Of a stretch of 22,661 bases of DNA, positions 16,694 through 22,661 are shown piece by piece; positions within the stretch are counted from its first letter, which is position 1; every line of letters starts with the position of its first letter. The notes beneath the pieces are model-generated. The model was not told the DNA's origin, searched no databases, and saw only the letters and a list, made by a program, of their open reading frames with translations. The stretch is from Thermoguttaceae bacterium (GTDB lineage Bacteria > Planctomycetota > Planctomycetia > Pirellulales > Thermoguttaceae). Location of the stretch: assembly GCA_028695865.1 (NCBI GenBank), contig JAQVID010000004.1, positions 1 to 22,661 on the forward strand, given 5' to 3'. A program made the position numbers and the translations under genes.

Positions 16694-17593
16694 TTAATTT
16701 TTACTTCCGTCCACAATTTCGGTACCAACACCCAAACTGGTGAAGATTTCCAAAAGGAGCGAATGACGAAGCCGACCGTTGATAATATGTATTTTTTCCA
16801 CACCACGCTCAATGGCCGCCAAACAGGCCTGAATCTTTGGAATCATGCCGCCGACGATCGCGCCGGACGCCAAAAGGGCCCTGGCGTCTTCCGCGGTAAG
16901 CGAATTGATCATGGAGGCCGGATCGTTCGGGTCGGTTCGAACTCCGTTCACTTCACTAACGTAAACAAGCTTGTCCGCCTTGAGCGCCTTGGCAACTTCA
17001 GTCGCGGCGGTATCGGCGTTGACATTCAAGCCTTGAGAACTGCCATCGTCCATAAGCGTATAAGACGGAATGACAGGAATAATGCCGCGGTTGCACAGAT
17101 TATTGATTTGGTCAATATCAACCCGGGTAACGGTTCCGACATAGCCCAAATCGAGCAGTTCACCGTTCTCGTTTTTCATATTGAGTTTTTCGCCGTAAAG
17201 GACATTGGTACCAAAACAGTCTGAAAGTGCTTTTGCCTGCCCGCCGAAAGAAATCAATTCTTCGACCAACTGCTCCGGAATTTGTCGCGCAAGTACTTCA
17301 CGAACAATTTCAAGCGACTGCTTGTCGGTATAGCGACGTCCTTGCACAAAACGACGTTCAATGCCTGCCGCGGCCATTGCTTCGGAAATTGCGTTTCCTC
17401 CGCCATGGACGATAACCGGTTTCATGCCAACGGTTTCCATGAAGACGGCGTCAACGAGCAAGTGCCCCATGGCCGCGCTGTCTTCCATGAGCGAACCACC
17501 CAACTTGATCACTGTCGTTTTACCGCGGTGTTCACGTATCCATTTCATCGCCTCTATCAGAGTATCTGCTTTTTCCATCGCTTCTTCGACCAT
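16694..17593 (-). CDS. argB: Acetylglutamate kinase
   Basis: Phosphorylates N-acetylglutamate, the second and usually rate-controlling step of arginine synthesis. The 299-residue amino acid kinase shows VIKLGGSLM (28-36), VHGGGNAIS (62-70), NVNADTAATEVA (190-201) and GGMIPK (248-253), all active-site elements. Residues 7-25 form a predicted helix before the first strand (ADTLIEAMKWIREHRGK); such an N-terminal helix is found in arginine-inhibited, hexameric members, so feedback inhibition by arginine is likely but inferred. The ATG at 17593 has GGGAG 9 nt upstream. It is the first gene of argB-argD-argF; no argC or argJ accompanies it. Confidence 0.95.
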   Translation of the reverse strand: MVEEAMEKADTLIEAMKWIREHRGKTTVIKLGGSLMEDSAAMGHLLVDAVFMETVGMKPVIVHGGGNAISEAMAAAGIERRFVQGRRYTDKQSLEIVREVLARQIPEQLVEELISFGGQAKALSDCFGTNVLYGEKLNMKNENGELLDLGYVGTVTRVDIDQINNLCNRGIIPVIPSYTLMDDGSSQGLNVNADTAATEVAKALKADKLVYVSEVNGVRTDPNDPASMINSLTAEDARALLASGAIVGGMIPKIQACLAAIERGVEKIHIINGRLRHSLLLEIFTSLGVGTEIVDGSKN

Positions 17594-17957
17594 GTCGCTG
17601 TGCTCCCAAAATATAAACAGGGTAAATATTTCCTGATCGGACTAATCCAACCTCACCCCCTAAAAACGAATAAAGGTTTTGCAACTTCTGCATAAAGTAA
17701 ACGCAAGCGAAAAAATCCTTTTCGTTTTACCTTTTGCAAAAATCACAAAACCTGAACGCCGCTCAAGAGACTCTCGCCGCAAAACCGATCAATTCCCATT
17801 CACGCGATTTTTCGCGCAACGTATCCTGACCCTGTGTGGTTTGAACACAAACAGGCAATAAATCAGGACTATGAATCAGGAAAATGAAACATCGGCAATA
17901 AAAACCATTCGGCCTCTATTCAACCTGTTTCGGCAAGAACATCAAGATGTGATCAAC
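17594..17957. other. Gap between rpsR and argB
   Basis: This 364-bp AT-rich stretch has no convincing gene, tRNA or clear promoter. Two weak inverted repeats are present: CGAAAA (17708-17713) with TTTTCG (17719-17724), and an 8-bp imperfect stem with a 2-nt bulge at 17831-17855. Either could end the leftward rpsR transcript, but neither has a T-run on the minus strand. The argB promoter should lie here; I found no good -35/-10 pair. Confidence 0.5.
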
Positions 17958-18239
17958 TCAGTCGCCAACATAGGGCATGAGCGCCATGAAGCGTGCCCGT
18001 TTGATCGCGGTCGCTACTGCGTGCTGACTGACAGCACAACAACCGGTCTTGCGACGACTAATGATCTTACCCTGTCGACTTGTCAATTTCTTCAAAAGGT
18101 CAACATCCTTGTAATCGACAAACATCGGACTGGGATGCTTACCCTCGACAAACAAGGGGTCGCGCTTCTTTGTTCGCACTTTGTTCCGTGTACGTTTTTT
18201 ATTGATACGATTTTTTTTGAACGCCGGAGCTTTTGACAT
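17958..18239 (-). CDS. rpsR: Ribosomal protein bS18
   Basis: Small-subunit protein bS18, which pairs with bS6 on the 30S platform. The 93 residues match the family from about 38 on: FVDYKDVDLLKKL (40-52), SRQGKIISRRKTG (54-66) and ATAIKRARFMALMPYV (76-91). The N-terminus has about 25 very basic residues (KKNRINKKRTRNKVRTKKR), longer than in E. coli S18. The gene stands alone: rpsF, ssb and rplI, its usual neighbours, are not adjacent. The ATG at 18239 has only a weak GAAAG ribosome binding site. A strong GC hairpin lies in the gap upstream. Confidence 0.93.
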   Translation of the reverse strand: MSKAPAFKKNRINKKRTRNKVRTKKRDPLFVEGKHPSPMFVDYKDVDLLKKLTSRQGKIISRRKTGCCAVSQHAVATAIKRARFMALMPYVGD

Positions 18240-18336
18240 CTTTCTTTCACCAAACTTTTCAATGGATGTATGGAACTAACAAACCCAATATTACTCAATG
18301 GGAATAATTAGTTTACAACAAATTTTCATCCTGACA

Positions 18337-18356
18337 AGAGGGCCACAGGGCCCTCT
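18337..18356 (-). terminator. Strong GC hairpin upstream of rpsR
   Basis: AGAGGGCC and GGCCCTCT form a perfect 8-bp stem with a 4-nt loop (ACAG). It lies 33 bp after the stop of the PNPOx-like gene and 98 bp before rpsR, in their common direction. No U-run follows, so it may be a terminator of another kind, a processing site or an rpsR leader element. Confidence 0.45.
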
Positions 18357-18389
18357 GCCGGAATTTCTTACCCTATTTTCACCTAACCG

Positions 18390-18788
18390 CTAAAATTCAC
18401 TCGACCTGCTCTCTCCGGAAAGTGTACACAGCGTCGCCTTGGCGTTCTTCAGATACAAGACTTCCGTCACGCCGTCTCCCGGTGTGTACATGCTCTTGAG
18501 TTCCGGATAAGCGTCCAGCATGGCCACTTGGGCCGAAAGCCGATCATCTTCCACCAGTTCCGCTTCCAGACGCAACCAGGTTCCCGTTTCCCCGTGAAAA
18601 GCGCTAATTTCAATTTTCGGATTGGCCGCGATCTGCCGCGCAACCGGTTTGTTCTTGCCCGTCATAATGTAAAGCTTGTCCTCATAAATCAGAGCGGTAC
18701 CAAAAGGGCGTACCCGGGGACGGTCTCCGTCGATCGTCGCCAAAAAATAAGCTCCACACTTCTTCAAAAATTCACATGTTTCTTTCAT
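18390..18788 (-). CDS. PNPOx-like split-barrel flavin protein
   Basis: A 132-residue protein of the pyridoxamine 5'-phosphate oxidase-like split-barrel fold, close to the small NimA/NimC-like group that binds FMN or related cofactors; no physiological substrate is established. Typical features are the MKETCEFLKKCGAYFLATIDG start, the PRVRPFGTALIYEDKLYIMTG strand pair (about 24-44) and PVARQIAANPKIEIS (48-62). The ATG at 18788 is chosen because AAAGGAG lies 8 nt before it and relatives begin with MKE; an in-frame ATG at 18812 overlaps the upstream stop codon (ATGA) but lacks its own ribosome binding site. It follows the GHL10 gene by 20 bp and is likely co-transcribed; a functional link is not evident. 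Confidence 0.85.
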   Translation of the reverse strand: MKETCEFLKKCGAYFLATIDGDRPRVRPFGTALIYEDKLYIMTGKNKPVARQIAANPKIEISAFHGETGTWLRLEAELVEDDRLSAQVAMLDAYPELKSMYTPGDGVTEVLYLKNAKATLCTLSGESRSSEF

Positions 18789-18808
18789 TTCATGGTCTCC
18801 TTTGTCGA

Positions 18809-21340
18809 TCATTTTTTGAGGTCTTTGTGCGAGGTTGCCGGCTTGGCCTTCATCGGTATTGAGTCGAAGAGGGGCAAATAAGCACCCGCCATAGAATTAT
18901 TCAAATCAAAAAACACAAATCCACCAGCTTTATGTTGTCGCGTCACGTTAATCTGTACGCATGCTTCATCCGGTCGTAACCGTCGTGGAACCGTTACGCC
19001 AATACCAGGATAAACCAGCGTCGTTCCTTTGACATAATTCATTTGATTGGCAACCAAACTTTCAAAGGATTCCGCCGAGTCGGTGTAATCCATGGGACAA
19101 ACAAAGTCCAAATAGCCCGCGTGACACCAACTGACCCAATCCTGACCGACACTGGCGCGGCAGCCCGGATAACCGCTGAAAACCGCGGCCGAAAGGAATA
19201 CCGGAGAGTGCAACGCGTCCAACTGACGCCGTGTTTCACGAACGACTGCTGTAATCTGGTCACAGCGCCACTGGGTGAAATGTTCGGCAATTTCCGGCTT
19301 CCTCGTATCGCCGGGCCAATTCTCAAGGGTCTTACCCGTCTTGGCCTTGAGCCATTTGCCAAATCGTTCTTTGCAGCCATCGCAATAGCAATGAGAGCCG
19401 TCTGGATAACGGATGTAATCAAAATGAATGCCGTCCACTTTATACTTTGTTGCAACCTCAATCATGGTTGCGACTTCCAATTTTTGATTTTCCGGGTGTG
19501 AGGGACAAAGCCAAACATCGTCGCTGGCGCCGCTGAACGATTTTTGGGCCCTTCCTTCCTCAAAAATCTTCTTTTTGAATTCCGGTGTTGTACGCGCACA
19601 ACGGAAATTAACTTTCCAAACATGAATCTCGACTCCATACTTCTTGCCAGCCGCAACAGCCTGTTCTATTTGGTCGCCATACTGATTCACTTTTGGATCC
19701 AGGGGCAAAAGTTCGCTCTTGTAGCAGGCACTCCCACCACAAAGCATATTGGCAATCACGCCATTGAACCCTGCGGCAGAAAGTTCTTTCATCGTGCGAT
19801 CCCAATCGCCGGGATAAGCACCCAGCCCGGAATGTTCCCACCAGAAGCGCGACTCTTTTTTAAGAGGTTTTATTTTAGCGCAATATTCATTGGACCGTTC
19901 TTTTCCGATTTCGTCCAGTACCAGGAAGATTTTATTCGCTTCGGCCGTCATTTTAGCCGAATCTTTCGAGGAAAAGAGCGAACCGGGCAGTCCGGCGAAT
20001 ACTTTGAGAATCTGGTCAACGTCGAAACCTTTTTTGACGAGCTTGTCGGCAACGTCCGTCGCCGCTTGTTGACGTGAAAGCTGTATATCTGTCCCGGGTG
20101 CCACACCGATTTCAAAGGCGTTGTGCCATTTGGTACGCAAAATATCAGCGTAAACAGTGCGGTCACGCTTGCCAACCACCGCGGCAAGAAACGCCTGTTT
20201 ACTGATGGGATCATCGCTGGCAATAATATGGGAAAAATAAATTCCGCGTCCACTGGCCAGCATGGCGGGCCACGGCGTTTTCTTGCCATTCCGATCGAAC
20301 CACCAGCCGACGATTTGCGGCTTGTTCTCCGGTCGGGCAAGAAATTCGTCGTCGATTTTCGTCAGGGGCTTGGCAACGCAAATATTGTGCGAGCCCTGCT
20401 TGAACGAACGTGGGCACAGCGGACCTAAGTCGCGCTGGAACGTCGGAAGAAAACGAACTTCGCCCAGATTACCCCGTATCTGATCTACGCCCACATATTC
20501 TCCGGGACCAAAGCCGAGGGTCTTCATCAGCTTGGCGGGAAGGGTATAACACGCCAGGATAAAGCCTCCGTTCTTGGCATAATCGCAGAGCAAATCGATT
20601 TCTTCCGGTTTGAGTTTTGGTTGAATCGGAATAATCAGGGCAGGAATCTGTTTGAGACGTTCCGCGGTGAGTTCCTTCGGTTGAATGCTTCGAAGCGACA
20701 AGCCCGCCGAAGCGGCAAAGGTTCCAAAACTGGAAGCAATCCGGGACGTTTCTTTGGAGGAATCGCCATCCGGAACAAGAACCGTGACCGTACTGCACGT
20801 CGCCAAAAAAGAGCCAAGGGTTACGCTTGAATCGACCTGCTCACCTCGCCAGAACCCGATGCGAATCGTGTCTACCTTGTCGAGTCGTCCCGGTTTATCC
20901 TCGACATGGGCACTGCCCATATTAAATTGAACGGTCTTTCCGTCCGAAAAACTGCGGGTCAATATTTTACCACTCATGGTAAACCAGCCGTTGCCCGAAT
21001 GGAAATAGAGCGTAATACCCGAGACCGCACGCGGATTATCGAGTTTGTAATCAATATAAAACGTACTGCTCTGGGAGAAATCAAAATTCCCTTTGACATC
21101 GAAATAGAAGCGGTCGTTTTTCTGATCACTCTTAAAGGGGAGAGCAAAGACTCCTTTTTCGACTTTGGGGACTTTCACATCCGCGTATTGAAAGATTTCT
21201 GTTCCCCAAGAATCGCGCGAACCGTCCATTATTTCCCGCGAAATCATCTGGGCAAGCGTTTGGGAGGATACCTGTCCGAAAGCGGTCACGGACCAGGCAA
21301 GCGACATGGCAACCAAGAAAAATACGACAATCTTACGCAT
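18809..21340 (-). CDS. Secreted GHL10-type glycoside-hydrolase-like protein
   Basis: An 843-residue exported protein. A Sec signal peptide (residues 1-22, MRKIVVFFLVAMSLAWSVTA then FGQ) is followed by a beta-rich domain of carbohydrate-binding type (about 40-180), a region that looks like a class I glutamine-amidotransferase-like fold (about 184-395; VTVLVPDGD, LIIPIQPKLKPEEI), a helical linker (about 420-490) and a C-terminal TIM barrel of the GHL10/DUF187 family (about 497-815). Barrel landmarks are WWEHSGLGAY (500-509), VEIHVWKVNFR (570-580), the family signature DGIHFDYIRYPDG (636-648) with likely catalytic Asp/Glu nearby, and FVCPMDYTD (747-755). A CYCDGC cluster (651-656) follows the signature. 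It probably acts on an extracellular polysaccharide; the substrate cannot be named. The ATG at 21340 has AAAGG upstream. Confidence 0.83.
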   Translation of the reverse strand: MRKIVVFFLVAMSLAWSVTAFGQVSSQTLAQMISREIMDGSRDSWGTEIFQYADVKVPKVEKGVFALPFKSDQKNDRFYFDVKGNFDFSQSSTFYIDYKLDNPRAVSGITLYFHSGNGWFTMSGKILTRSFSDGKTVQFNMGSAHVEDKPGRLDKVDTIRIGFWRGEQVDSSVTLGSFLATCSTVTVLVPDGDSSKETSRIASSFGTFAASAGLSLRSIQPKELTAERLKQIPALIIPIQPKLKPEEIDLLCDYAKNGGFILACYTLPAKLMKTLGFGPGEYVGVDQIRGNLGEVRFLPTFQRDLGPLCPRSFKQGSHNICVAKPLTKIDDEFLARPENKPQIVGWWFDRNGKKTPWPAMLASGRGIYFSHIIASDDPISKQAFLAAVVGKRDRTVYADILRTKWHNAFEIGVAPGTDIQLSRQQAATDVADKLVKKGFDVDQILKVFAGLPGSLFSSKDSAKMTAEANKIFLVLDEIGKERSNEYCAKIKPLKKESRFWWEHSGLGAYPGDWDRTMKELSAAGFNGVIANMLCGGSACYKSELLPLDPKVNQYGDQIEQAVAAGKKYGVEIHVWKVNFRCARTTPEFKKKIFEEGRAQKSFSGASDDVWLCPSHPENQKLEVATMIEVATKYKVDGIHFDYIRYPDGSHCYCDGCKERFGKWLKAKTGKTLENWPGDTRKPEIAEHFTQWRCDQITAVVRETRRQLDALHSPVFLSAAVFSGYPGCRASVGQDWVSWCHAGYLDFVCPMDYTDSAESFESLVANQMNYVKGTTLVYPGIGVTVPRRLRPDEACVQINVTRQHKAGGFVFFDLNNSMAGAYLPLFDSIPMKAKPATSHKDLKK

Positions 21341-21381
21341 AAATCAACCTTTCGAAAATCGAGAATTAAACGCGCACGAAA

Positions 21382-21399
21382 TTTCGGTCAACACCGAAA
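21382..21399. promoter_or_regulatory. Palindrome in the GHL10 gene leader
   Basis: TTTCGGT and ACCGAAA form a perfect 7-bp inverted repeat with a 4-bp centre (CAAC). It lies about 40 bp upstream of the ATG at 21340 and just downstream of the predicted transcription start, an operator-like position. Confidence 0.4.
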
Positions 21400-21412
21400 A
21401 CGCCAAAAATTT

Positions 21413-21441
21413 ATTTTAACAAACCACAAGACCAAAAGCAA
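21413..21441 (-). promoter_or_regulatory. Promoter candidate for the GHL10 gene
   Basis: On the minus strand: -35-like TTGCTT (21441-21436), 17-bp spacer and an extended -10, TGTTAAAAT, whose TAAAAT covers 21418-21413. The -35 is weak, but the TG extension compensates. Confidence 0.42.
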
Positions 21442-21742
21442 GAGGCTGACCAACCGCACTTTCATTTTTTATTTTCCCCATCCGAAATGAAGACGTTCCA
21501 AACTCCCCAACTCTTCAATAAATATGATCCCAAATATAATCCGAAGAGGAAGATACAAAGCAAATGGAATGAGGAAAACCTTTTTCTTGAGAGAAACAAT
21601 GAATGTTTTGTATTTTTGTTATATTACCCCGTTTGACTAAAAACTATCGGCGGAAGAGTCTGTTTTATTGGTCTCTTTACTCCAAATAGTAATTTTATAG
21701 GGACGCACAGAAAGAATTCTGGTGAATTGTGAATACATGAGC

Positions 21743-21771
21743 TTGACCCGTTACATAAGCCGTGCTAAAAT
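21743..21771 (+). promoter_or_regulatory. Strong sigma-70-type promoter
   Basis: -35 TTGACC (21743-21748), exactly 17-bp spacer, -10 TAAAAT (21766-21771); five of six matches in each box. Transcription would begin near 21778. No gene starts soon after it. Confidence 0.6.
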
Positions 21772-21777
21772 ATGATT

Positions 21778-21940
21778 GTTGTGCTTGGACTTTGACCGGC
21801 AGGGCAAAATGCCCAGGGTACCAAATGCGACCCGATTAGTAAATAGGGGAAACGTTCATCGTTCTGTGAGACCATATTGACACACGCCATGATTTCAGTA
21901 TTGCGAACTTGCCCGGTTTGAGGTATTCAAACCTGTTTTT
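21778..21940 (+). ncRNA. Candidate small RNA of about 160 nt
   Basis: Bounded by the promoter at 21743-21771 and the intrinsic terminator at 21915-21940. The interval has local hairpins, for example GGGCA/TGCCC with an AAA loop near 21801-21813 and GGGT/ACCC at about 21816-21833. I recognise no known class: it does not look like 6S RNA, SRP RNA, tmRNA, RNase P or a riboswitch I know. It could instead be a leader for a downstream gene cut by attenuation. Confidence 0.4.
21915..21940 (+). terminator. Intrinsic terminator
   Basis: GGTTTGA (21915-21921) and TCAAACC (21927-21933) form a perfect 7-bp stem with a 5-nt loop, followed by TGTTTTT. The T-run is only on the plus-strand 3' side, so it works rightward. 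Confidence 0.6.
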
Positions 21941-22095
21941 GATCGAATGTGATGATGAACGAAAAAAAGACACCATGGACTTGCGGGAAGCTTTTCAATT
22001 TTTGGGACGCTTTAATGAACCTGCCAAGACGTTCGTCGTTTCAAATGGAGTAATCGATGCGGAGCAGTGGGCATGCCGGTATTTGTCGCGAAAAA

Positions 22096-22115
22096 TCGGG
22101 AAACATTTTTCCCGA
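22096..22115. other. Perfect 8-bp hairpin
   Basis: TCGGGAAA and TTTCCCGA with a 4-nt loop (CATT). No T-run follows on either strand. It lies between the candidate small RNA and the next promoter; role unknown. Confidence 0.45.
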
Positions 22116-22204
22116 AAGGGTGGTCAACGACACGTAAAACTGCTTTTATATCAAGACACAAGAGAATCGTATTGTTGATGTCGGAAACGGTGATATACCT
22201 ATCG

Positions 22205-22233
22205 TTCACAAACACTGTAGGGTAGATTGTAAT
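22205..22233 (+). promoter_or_regulatory. Promoter for the repeat-rich secreted protein
   Basis: -35 TTCACA (22205-22210), 17-bp spacer, -10 TGTAAT (22228-22233); five of six matches in each. Predicted start near 22240 gives a leader of about 24 nt before the ATG at 22264. Confidence 0.55.
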
Positions 22234-22263
22234 TTAACTTGGAAGACAGAGGATTGAGTAAAG

Positions 22264-22661
22264 ATGAAAAAAACTTTGACTATTGTTACAATGTTTTTTA
22301 GCGTGACTATTTTAATGAGCGGATTTTCGTCTATTGCCAACGAACAAAAAGACGAATTGTGTTCCGATTGTGTTCCTGTCGTCAAACAGGAAAAACAACG
22401 CGCTTTGGGTCGATTTTTACGTAAATTTCGAAATCGTTTGGATGAGTCGAATTGCGTGACATGCGAGAATAATGCGGAATCAGCGCAGAATGTTCCCGCT
22501 CCCGTTGCTCCGGCTCCGGCGGTTAAGCCCGCTCCTGTTGCTCCGGCTCCGGCGGTCAAGCCCGCTCCTGTTGCTCCGGCTCCGGCGGTCAAGCCCGCTC
22601 CTGTTGCTCCGGCTCCGGCGGCCAAGCCCGCTCCTGTTGCTCCGGCCCCGGCGGTCAAGCC
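22264..22661 (+). CDS. Secreted Pro/Ala repeat protein (3' end missing)
   Basis: Not a family I recognise. The 132 complete codons in the window encode a Sec-type signal peptide (MKKTLTIVTMFFSVTILMSG, cleavage probably after FSSIA near 25), a short charged mature region with two Cys pairs, CSDC (33-36) and CVTC (64-67), flanking a basic stretch (KQRALGRFLRKFRNRL), and then from residue 78 five complete copies of PAPVAPAPAVK, continuing past the edge. One copy has AAK in place of AVK. The Pro/Ala/Lys repeat resembles extended, wall- or membrane-spanning spacers of the TonB or surface-protein type, but the domain after it is outside the window. The ATG is preceded by AGAGGA at about 10 nt and by a promoter at 22205-22233. 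The paired cysteines could bind metal or form disulfides once exported. Confidence 0.75.
   Translation, partial: MKKTLTIVTMFFSVTILMSGFSSIANEQKDELCSDCVPVVKQEKQRALGRFLRKFRNRLDESNCVTCENNAESAQNVPAPVAPAPAVKPAPVAPAPAVKPAPVAPAPAVKPAPVAPAPAAKPAPVAPAPAVK
22495..22659 (+). repeat. Five in-frame 33-bp coding repeats
   Basis: Units begin at 22495, 22528, 22561, 22594 and 22627, each encoding PAPVAPAPAVK or the AAK variant. Units 2 and 3 are identical; the others differ from them by one or two bases. The array continues beyond the window. Confidence 0.93.

Larger units (their letters stand above)
21341..22263. other. Large intergenic region with promoters and RNA signals
   Basis: A 923-bp AT-rich gap between divergently transcribed genes. 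It holds a leftward promoter candidate and palindrome for the GHL10 gene (21382-21441), a rightward promoter-terminator pair that may frame a small RNA (21743-21940), a second hairpin (22096-22115) and a promoter for the repeat protein (22205-22233). From 21442 to 21742 I see only AT-rich sequence without a recognisable gene. Confidence 0.65.

Noticed and set aside
21909..22178. A small plus-strand frame (89 codons from TTG, 67 from the ATG at 21975).
   Set aside because: No ribosome binding site, no family resemblance, and it spans the terminator and the 8-bp hairpin. It could be a real small gene, but the sequence does not support it enough.
22206..22658. A minus-strand frame of Gly/Ala/Thr repeats.
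   Set aside because: Mirror of the Pro/Ala repeat gene on the plus strand, which has a signal peptide, promoter and start context.

Overview
The window looks like chromosomal DNA of a planctomycete, probably an anaerobic or microaerophilic one of moderate GC content. The main taxonomic pointer is a small protein (4256-4693) that I recognise as the Minf_1886/TIGR04138 family, restricted to Planctomycetes and Verrucomicrobia. A c-heme-fused cytochrome bd-like module, common in that lineage, agrees with this. The anaerobic lifestyle is inferred from indolepyruvate:ferredoxin oxidoreductase and a flavodiiron protein. I assign no species.

Layout. (1) 1-5869, all minus: a YacL-like PIN-TRAM membrane protein, the Minf_1886-family protein, phosphoglucomutase (pgm), a 4 x 101-bp tandem repeat array starting right at the pgm stop, then a UvrD/PcrA helicase cut by the left edge. 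(2) 6186-10871, plus: a tight operon iorA-iorB-flavodiiron protein-DUF89. (3) 10872-11338: a gene-free gap between convergent operons, filled by two ~153-bp direct repeats inside a pair of 31-bp repeats. (4) 11339-17593, minus: argB-argD-argF followed by a two-gene cytochrome bd-like/cytochrome c membrane module. (5) 17958-21340, minus: a secreted GHL10-type glycoside-hydrolase-like protein, a small PNPOx-like flavin-fold protein and a stand-alone rpsR. (6) 21341-22263: a 0.9-kb gap with a good promoter and intrinsic terminator about 160 nt apart, a candidate small RNA. (7) 22264-end, plus: a secreted protein with 11-residue Pro/Ala repeats, cut by the right edge.

How the genes fit together. 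iorAB converts aryl pyruvates to aryl acyl-CoAs with reduction of ferredoxin; the co-transcribed flavodiiron protein could remove O2 or NO with electrons from the same low-potential pool. ArgB, ArgD and ArgF cover acetylglutamate phosphorylation, the acetylornithine transamination and ornithine carbamoylation; argC, argJ/argE, argG and argH are not here. The bd-like module is probably a quinol-linked respiratory complex, but it lacks the usual quinol-site motif of CydA. Three annotated starts (pgm, the bd-like subunit, the PNPOx-like protein) are set downstream of the longest ORF because a good ribosome binding site sits in front of an internal ATG.

I see no tRNA, rRNA, CRISPR array, transposase or phage gene. 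The most unusual material is non-coding: the two repeat families and the candidate small RNA.
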